From contig CASBHZ010000018.1 in assembly GCA_949123685.1 (NCBI GenBank), positions 1-40,753 on the forward strand: a DNA stretch of 40,753 nt, read 5' to 3'. The notes under the pieces are model-generated. The model was given only the letters and a program-made list of their open reading frames with translations. It ran no database searches and was not told the DNA's origin. The translations under genes and the position numbers were made by a program. The DNA comes from an uncultured Bacteroidales bacterium. Its GTDB lineage: Bacteria > Bacteroidota > Bacteroidia > Bacteroidales > Muribaculaceae. Below, piece after piece: positions 35,599 to 40,753 of the stretch (its first letter is position 1; the number at the start of each line of letters is the position of its first letter).

Positions 35599-36900
35599 AG
35601 ATGTGAGGTTCAGTTTTTTAAACAAGCCGTTAAACTCCACAACCGCATAAGCGATACCTGCCGCCAACATGAATCCGAGCAGGAATCCATAACAGTCGGA
35701 CACTTCTGCGGCAATGAAGATCGACATCAACGGAGCCTTTATCGTGCCTGCCATAACGGCAGCTGTACCTATCAGCGCAAAATTCTCGATCGGGAGGTTA
35801 AGTCCGCATATGTTTCCAACCGAAGCAAAAAAGAATCCTAACAGACAACCTGCGAAAATAGCAGGCACAAATTCACCGGCAACACCTCCACCATTATTAA
35901 CCGCCCCCACAACAGCCCCCTTAAGAAGCAACATCCCGACCACTATTGCAAGCAACACAGGCAATTTCGGAAGATCCGAGAAGAATGGTCCATATTCCAC
36001 CAACTTATAGTAAATGCCGTTGACTATATTAGAAACGACATCGTAACCCTCACCGAACATTGCGGGAAACAGGAATATAACCACCCCCAGTCCAAGACCG
36101 CACACCAATGCCCGTATCCATACATTTTTCAATCCTTTGAAAAACTTCGATGCAAGTTCATAAGTATATGAATAGTATATAGAATAAACACCACTCGCGA
36201 GTCCAAGAAGAGCAATCCAGCCGAAATGCTCCGGAATAAACTGCATATCGGTAAGGATCCTGACGTTCCATGTATATCCCCCAAGCACGTAGGCTATTGC
36301 AAAAGCGGAAAGCGATGCACAGGTCACCGACACTATACCTATCAGCGACAGCTCTATACGCAGAACTTCAACAGCAAAGAAAACACCCCCTAATGGAGAT
36401 TTGAATATACCGGCAATCCCGGCAGCTGCACCGCAACCGAAAAGGATAAGGGCTGCAGCATGATCAAGATTGAACACACGCGCAATCCGCTCACCGATCG
36501 CAGCACCTGAGAATGCACATGGACCTTCCCCACCCGCAGATCCTCCGAAACCTACTGTTATAAGACAACCTATCAACGGACTGAAAAGATGATCACGCCT
36601 GAACATTATATGCCCGGAAGATAGTCTCTGCTTCAATTGCGCAGTGCCATTAGCAAGGTTTTGCCCAATAATTTTCTGATATAACACGGCACCGAATATT
36701 GCCAACAAAGCATAACCTATAAACACATAATTGCCATGACTGATCCGCAAGGTAACACTCATTGTTCGGGCAATCCACTCCATGCCGCTGCGCAAAAAAA
36801 ACGTACCAAGCCCGGTAAGCAACCCTACTATTATAGCAGCAAACACCACAATATAACTTTCAGGCAGAAACACCTTGTATCTTTCCGAACCTCTTTTCAT
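35590..36900 (-). CDS. ClC family chloride channel/transporter
   Basis: This 436-residue membrane protein has the ClC fold without CBS domains. The selectivity motifs are GGSAGGEGP (119-127, with gating Glu125), GIFKSPLGGVFFAVE (164-178) and GGGVAGEFVPA (337-347). In E. coli ClC the motif after helix G reads FxxEE, with the second Glu (E203) the internal proton site. Here it reads FAVEVL, so the first Glu is kept (178) and the second is Val179. It may therefore not exchange Cl- for H+ in the standard way. The gene lies alone on the minus strand, separated from the kinase-like gene by a terminator. Confidence 0.94.
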   Translation of the reverse strand: MKRGSERYKVFLPESYIVVFAAIIVGLLTGLGTFFLRSGMEWIARTMSVTLRISHGNYVFIGYALLAIFGAVLYQKIIGQNLANGTAQLKQRLSSGHIMFRRDHLFSPLIGCLITVGFGGSAGGEGPCAFSGAAIGERIARVFNLDHAAALILFGCGAAAGIAGIFKSPLGGVFFAVEVLRIELSLIGIVSVTCASLSAFAIAYVLGGYTWNVRILTDMQFIPEHFGWIALLGLASGVYSIYYSYTYELASKFFKGLKNVWIRALVCGLGLGVVIFLFPAMFGEGYDVVSNIVNGIYYKLVEYGPFFSDLPKLPVLLAIVVGMLLLKGAVVGAVNNGGGVAGEFVPAIFAGCLLGFFFASVGNICGLNLPIENFALIGTAAVMAGTIKAPLMSIFIAAEVSDCYGFLLGFMLAAGIAYAVVEFNGLFKKLNLTSDA

Positions 36901-36933
36901 CGCAATCTATATTATCTATATAAATCACTACAA

Positions 36934-36963
36934 AAAGTGCCCGTGAATGTTCACGGGCACTTT
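36934..36963 (-). terminator. terminator after the TPR kinase-like gene
   Basis: A perfect 14-bp stem (AAAGTGCCCGTGAA, 36934-36947, with 36950-36963) has a 2-nt centre. On the minus strand it is followed by TTTTTGTAG, a U-tract. It lies 37 nt past the stop of the upstream gene. Confidence 0.85.
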
Positions 36964-36999
36964 CAATATAAACTAAGAAGTTGTTGAAAACTATAGTAA

Positions 37000-38970
37000 T
37001 CACGACACAGGCAGGATAAACACGAGCTTACCTCCGGATTCATGTACTGCAGACGATTTGAGCGAACTGTTTGTCAAGAAATTGATCATACGCACCAATA
37101 TAAGCGCCCCTTCTCCATTTTCCGAAAGTTTCTTGTAATTAAAGAAATTCTCAAATATTTTTTCTTCTTTACCTTCCTTGATCGCATCACCAGAATGCTT
37201 GAATATGAACTTAGCTGTTTTGGCAACTTTATCTTCAGAACATTCCAATCCTATTGATCCTCCCTCCGGAGTAAGGCGCGCTGCAACATGAAGGATATGA
37301 TTCACAAGCATTTCAAGGCACTCCTTGTCAACGCGTATTTCAAAATCATTGTCGGGATAAACCAGATTTATATTTATGTTCTTTGTCAAATCGGATTCAA
37401 ACGCCATCACGGAATCCTTCATGAAGGATATCACAGAAACATCATGCTTATATTTACGGCTATCCTCAAGAGCCACAGACGAAATGAACATCACATCGTT
37501 GATAATATAATCCACGACTTCCGATACATTCCCCGTTTTAGGACGTTCCGACCGATATAAAGCGGAATGTTCTGCAGCACCCTGCTTTTTTGCATAGTCA
37601 TAATAACGTCGCTTCTTGATAGCATCCCGTTCTGTAGCCAATGTGTCTACGAACTGGGCTATGTCTGACGATGTTTTCTTGTAACGGCTCCAGAAAAACA
37701 GCAGGGCAACAAGCATTATAGCGAATGCCGCCCAACCGACTATAACGAAGACCATGATGCGGCGAGTGGCAATCACCTGCTCATTCTTGTTCTCAAGCTC
37801 AAGTTCGGCGTTCTCGGCACGAAGCGCGCTAACGTCATAGCGAACCTGCAGCTCATTATACTTTTGTTGTGCGGCAAGCGTGTTAAGTTCAGCTGATATT
37901 GATTCCAATTCTCTTTTTGCAATATCAATATTGGTCCTGTCACCGATAGCCGAAGCCGCCTCCAAAAGCATCTCAAGCATCCGCTTCCTCAAAATATGCG
38001 ACCGCTCTATGCTAAGCTGACGCCTTATATAAGGTATAGCTTCGGCATAACGCTTGTTTTTCATCGCATGATAAGCTGAAGCGCGACGGTTATATTCCAT
38101 AGTTGACTTAATGTCTTCATTTCTATCTGCGAGTTCAAGGATCTTATTATAAAGTTCGTTTGCCTCTTCAAGACTTAGAACATTATAATTGCTAAGCATA
38201 CGGCGGTAAATTATGAACCTGTTGATATCCAGAGAACGGTACTTACGTCCTTGTGCCCTATACCTTTTTTCAAGGCTATTTATTTCTTTCAAAAGAATGC
38301 GGTCTGCCGCCACTGCCTTCTCTTGATTTCCGGTCACGCTATATATATTAGCACATTCCGTATAATAAATATTCTTCAATGCATAATTCTCGATATCAGA
38401 TTCCTGAATAAGTTTTCCAAGATCATCAAGATATCCCACAAGAAGTTCTCCCTTTGCAAATATGCTCAAATACTCACATATGGTGAAAAGGCGCTCTATT
38501 TTCCCATATTTATCAAGCTTGGTATCCTCAGGCACTATGGTTCTTGCAATCCTCTCCTGACGCTCCTTTTCAGATATATTACGTGCAGAGGCAGACAGCC
38601 TCCTTACTTTAACGAAAAGCTCAGTCTCTTTCTTCTCTCGGCTATCCGGGAGAGTTCTAACGTGAGCTTCTATCAATGCGAATATTGAATCGTTGGAAGT
38701 GATGTTAGCCATCTGACGAACCATGTCAAGACGGGCTGCATTATCCCCGGCTCGAGCCGCCACGCCATCAAGTTCCCGGCAAACAGTCTTGCAATCCTTG
38801 CGGTTAGAAAGATCAAATATATCGTAGAGAATTTTTATAGAATCCTCACGAGAGTCGGTTTCCGACAATTCTTTACGTAATTGTGCAATCTTTGCTTTCT
38901 TTTCGGGTGTGGCAAAGCCAAGCAGCGGCAGAAAAACAAGTATAAATAAAAGAAATACTGCTTTTTTCAT
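37000..38970 (-). CDS. TPR membrane protein with degenerate histidine-kinase ATPase domain
   Basis: A signal peptide (about 1-21) precedes a helical, TPR-like periplasmic region (about 25-345), a coiled coil (about 355-400), one membrane helix (about 405-427) and a cytoplasmic region ending in a HATPase_c-like fold (about 530-656). This is the layout of Bacteroidetes TPR sensor kinases. However, LVNHILHVAARLTPEGG (555-571) has Val562 where the metal-binding Asn of the N box belongs, FKHSGDAI (589-596) is not a DxGxG box, and no clear phosphoacceptor His segment is seen. It may be a pseudokinase scaffold. No response regulator is adjacent, and a promoter lies at 39002-39035. Confidence 0.85.
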   Translation of the reverse strand: MKKAVFLLFILVFLPLLGFATPEKKAKIAQLRKELSETDSREDSIKILYDIFDLSNRKDCKTVCRELDGVAARAGDNAARLDMVRQMANITSNDSIFALIEAHVRTLPDSREKKETELFVKVRRLSASARNISEKERQERIARTIVPEDTKLDKYGKIERLFTICEYLSIFAKGELLVGYLDDLGKLIQESDIENYALKNIYYTECANIYSVTGNQEKAVAADRILLKEINSLEKRYRAQGRKYRSLDINRFIIYRRMLSNYNVLSLEEANELYNKILELADRNEDIKSTMEYNRRASAYHAMKNKRYAEAIPYIRRQLSIERSHILRKRMLEMLLEAASAIGDRTNIDIAKRELESISAELNTLAAQQKYNELQVRYDVSALRAENAELELENKNEQVIATRRIMVFVIVGWAAFAIMLVALLFFWSRYKKTSSDIAQFVDTLATERDAIKKRRYYDYAKKQGAAEHSALYRSERPKTGNVSEVVDYIINDVMFISSVALEDSRKYKHDVSVISFMKDSVMAFESDLTKNININLVYPDNDFEIRVDKECLEMLVNHILHVAARLTPEGGSIGLECSEDKVAKTAKFIFKHSGDAIKEGKEEKIFENFFNYKKLSENGEGALILVRMINFLTNSSLKSSAVHESGGKLVFILPVS

Positions 38971-39001
38971 AAATAAATAAGGTCTGTATTACCCTCAATC
39001 A

Positions 39002-39035
39002 CAAAATTACACAAATTTTCGCCTATCTGCAAAAA
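39002..39035 (-). promoter_or_regulatory. promoter of the TPR kinase-like gene (-33 and -7)
   Basis: On the minus strand TTTTTG (39035-39030) and TAATTTTG (39009-39002) are 20 nt apart, the best complete Bacteroidetes promoter in the window. The leader to the ATG at 38970 would be about 25 nt. Confidence 0.65.
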
Positions 39036-39054
39036 TTATTCAATATTTCGCAAA

Positions 39055-40704
39055 TTACAGAATTTCATCGGGCATAGGCACAAGTTTTCCGGTTGCTTTC
39101 ACCACCGGCATAGGAGCTTCCCACGCTCGCAGCTGATCTCCAAGACACTTGGCGAGCTCCCTGACTATCGTTGGATTTTTCGCAGCTACGTCATTCTTCT
39201 CGCTCAAATCTTTTTTAAGGTTATATAGCTCAAGTTTAGCATCATGCATCCGGTAAACAAGCTTCCAGTCTCCCTTACGGACTGCCGAAAGGAAATCCAC
39301 ATCTTCTTGATCCTCAATGCGCCATTGATGAGGCATATGTGAGATCACAGCACGTTCAGGATCAATTCCGGAGACTTTTTCAGGAATCACGAAAGAATTA
39401 GCCTCTTTCTGGTTCTTTATCTTCCCGTTCTCTACAGCCTCCTTGGCAAGACAAGAACCGTCAGTAACAAGTTTCACAAAACTCAAGCCGTCAAGTTCCT
39501 GAACAGTCCGGGGATTCTCCACCCCTGCCATTTCGCATATAGAGGGATAAAAATCCTGTGGCATAACCGGAGTGTTCACCCGCATTCCCGCCGCAGTCTT
39601 ACCCGGCCAATAAACCATCATCGGCACTCTCACACCACCTTCATACACAGAACCCTTCCCTTCGCGCAATGGTGCGTTGAAAGTGTGAGGCACACTGTTC
39701 TTTGCCGTGTTAAGGCTATGACCACCATTATCTGAATAGAAAATGATAATAGTGTTGTCTGCAACACCTTTGTTTTCAAGATAGTCCATTATTTGTCCAA
39801 GACTTTCGTCAACGCTCTCCACCATTGACGAATACATTGCAGTCTTCTCTTCCTGACCAGCATCGAGATATTTTTGATAGAACTGAGGTTCGGCATGAAT
39901 GGGGGTATGCACGCCATAGTGTGCCATGTAAAGATAAAAAGGCTCATTCTTTTTTATGGGATAATCCATAGCCTGCATGGCTTTCTCGGTAAGCGCCTGC
40001 GTAAGGTTTTTATCCGATCCGTAATATTCCTCGAGATCGTTTATTGCCGAATATGTCCATTTATCCGGCTGGTTACCGAAATTATCCTCTGCATAATAAC
40101 TACGTGGCATACCCGCCATGTTTCCGGCAACATTCACAACAAAGCCCATGTTATATGGTGAAACACCCGGAGTGCCCATCGATGCCCAGTGCCCCTTTCC
40201 TACATGGATAGTGTAATAGCCGGCATCTTTAAGCTGCTGCACCATCGGAGTTGCATGTTGCGTATGAGGGATACCCGCAACAGGACTGATACCGTTATAA
40301 TTCCATTCGGGGCGGGCGAAGATATCATCATTCTCCTTTTGAGACGCTTCCGAAAAAAAGCCCCTCGTACCTCCGGTAAAATCTGTAGGGGTATTGATCT
40401 CGGGAGCCGTGAACATATTGATCTTTTCATGAGCGGCATGCATCCCTGTCATGAGGGATGTGCGCGTAGGTGTCGATATGGGGCAAGCATACGCATTGGT
40501 CATTATCACCCCTTTCTCCGACAGACGTTTCATATTTGGTGTATGAACACGATAGTTATTGGGATAAACCTCCTCGCCATACGCTACCTCGCTGTCAAGC
40601 CAGCCATAGTCATCCACAAGAAAAAATATGATATTCGGTTGTTTCTCAGCCGCATTAAGGACCATGGATGTTGCGGCAATAGGAGCGATAGCTGAAAATC
40701 CCTT
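39055..40704 (-). CDS. Ser-type sulfatase, N-terminus cut by contig end
   Basis: This sulfatase hydrolyses sulfate esters, probably on host or dietary glycans. Counting from the ATG at 40665, the metal site opens NIIFFLVDDYGW (Asp18, Asp19) and the maturation motif is S-T-P-T-R (64-68) in CPISTPTRTSLMTG. The residue converted to formylglycine is thus Ser, needing an anaerobic radical SAM maturase (anSME). HVGKGHW and YSDNGGH complete the active site. The frame stays open upstream of that ATG as KGFSAIAPIAATSMVLNAAEK, which reads as the hydrophobic end of a signal peptide. The true start is therefore lost, and Met1 of the short form is not the start. Confidence 0.92.
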   Translation of the reverse strand, partial: KGFSAIAPIAATSMVLNAAEKQPNIIFFLVDDYGWLDSEVAYGEEVYPNNYRVHTPNMKRLSEKGVIMTNAYACPISTPTRTSLMTGMHAAHEKINMFTAPEINTPTDFTGGTRGFFSEASQKENDDIFARPEWNYNGISPVAGIPHTQHATPMVQQLKDAGYYTIHVGKGHWASMGTPGVSPYNMGFVVNVAGNMAGMPRSYYAEDNFGNQPDKWTYSAINDLEEYYGSDKNLTQALTEKAMQAMDYPIKKNEPFYLYMAHYGVHTPIHAEPQFYQKYLDAGQEEKTAMYSSMVESVDESLGQIMDYLENKGVADNTIIIFYSDNGGHSLNTAKNSVPHTFNAPLREGKGSVYEGGVRVPMMVYWPGKTAAGMRVNTPVMPQDFYPSICEMAGVENPRTVQELDGLSFVKLVTDGSCLAKEAVENGKIKNQKEANSFVIPEKVSGIDPERAVISHMPHQWRIEDQEDVDFLSAVRKGDWKLVYRMHDAKLELYNLKKDLSEKNDVAAKNPTIVRELAKCLGDQLRAWEAPMPVVKATGKLVPMPDEIL

Positions 40705-40705
40705 A

Positions 40706-40753
40706 AGATCGGAAGAGCGTCGTGTAGGGAAAGAGTGTGTCTCCTTGTGTAGA
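40706..40753 (+). other. Illumina TruSeq adapter with i5 index (assembly artefact)
   Basis: AGATCGGAAGAGCGTCGTG and the following bases to 40738 (33 nt) are the reverse complement of the TruSeq universal adapter. Next come 8 index bases (GTCTCCTT, 40739-40746) and GTGTAGA (40747-40753), the start of the P5 segment. This is synthetic sequence left at the contig end and is not part of the genome. Confidence 0.98.

Noticed and set aside
1..40705. tRNA, rRNA or other known RNA genes
   Set aside because: No cloverleaf with a GTTC-type loop, rRNA motif or known riboswitch pattern was recognised in the intergenic regions by eye; a covariance-model search would be needed to exclude them.

Overview
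This window looks like a piece of a gut Bacteroidales chromosome (Muribaculaceae or a close relative is my guess, not shown). The evidence is a SusC/SusD pair, a GH109-type glycosidase, a DUF3078 barrel protein, a Ser-type sulfatase, promoters of the Bacteroidetes TAnnTTTG form, and start codons mostly without Shine-Dalgarno sequences. It is a draft contig: its last 48 bases (40706-40753) are Illumina TruSeq adapter with an 8-base index, so real genomic sequence ends at about 40705.

Region 1 (1 to about 4250) is the end of an AT-rich integrated element beside the 3' end of mnmE. It holds the C-terminal part of a retron-like reverse transcriptase cut by the window edge, a two-TM protein of unknown function, a RhuM-like protein, a tyrosine recombinase, and a zinc-finger protein with four excisionase-type HTH units. 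The element end carries three CGTACCA repeats at exact 10-bp spacing, an imperfect palindrome and a terminator.

Region 2 (4295-16563) is mostly housekeeping: mnmE with a secreted DNA/RNA nuclease, pepT, miaA convergent with a YitT transporter, an outer membrane barrel protein, a GNAT/SGNH pair, trpS, an SpmA-SpmB fusion, a DUF6155 protein and ald. A 130-bp imperfect palindrome lies between the SGNH gene and trpS.

Region 3 (16645-28414) is glycan related. A DcaP-like porin is divergent from a SusC/SusD pair. After an AAA_14/DUF4143 ATPase that looks like an insertion come a NahK-like sugar kinase and a GH109-type alpha-N-acetylgalactosaminidase, then luxS. The kinase and GH109 together suggest release and 1-phosphorylation of GalNAc from mucin-type glycans; this is inference.

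Region 4 (28564-40705) has a parE-coaD-S41 protease-DUF3078-two small secreted proteins series, a ClC transporter, a TPR membrane protein with a degenerate histidine-kinase ATPase domain, and a sulfatase truncated by the contig end.

The most unusual signal is a family of 7-bp G/T-rich repeats (AGGTTTT or AGTTTTC types) at four loci. Each starts inside the last codons of a gene and supplies its stop codon. After parE the heptads are organised into an exact 46-bp tandem repeat.
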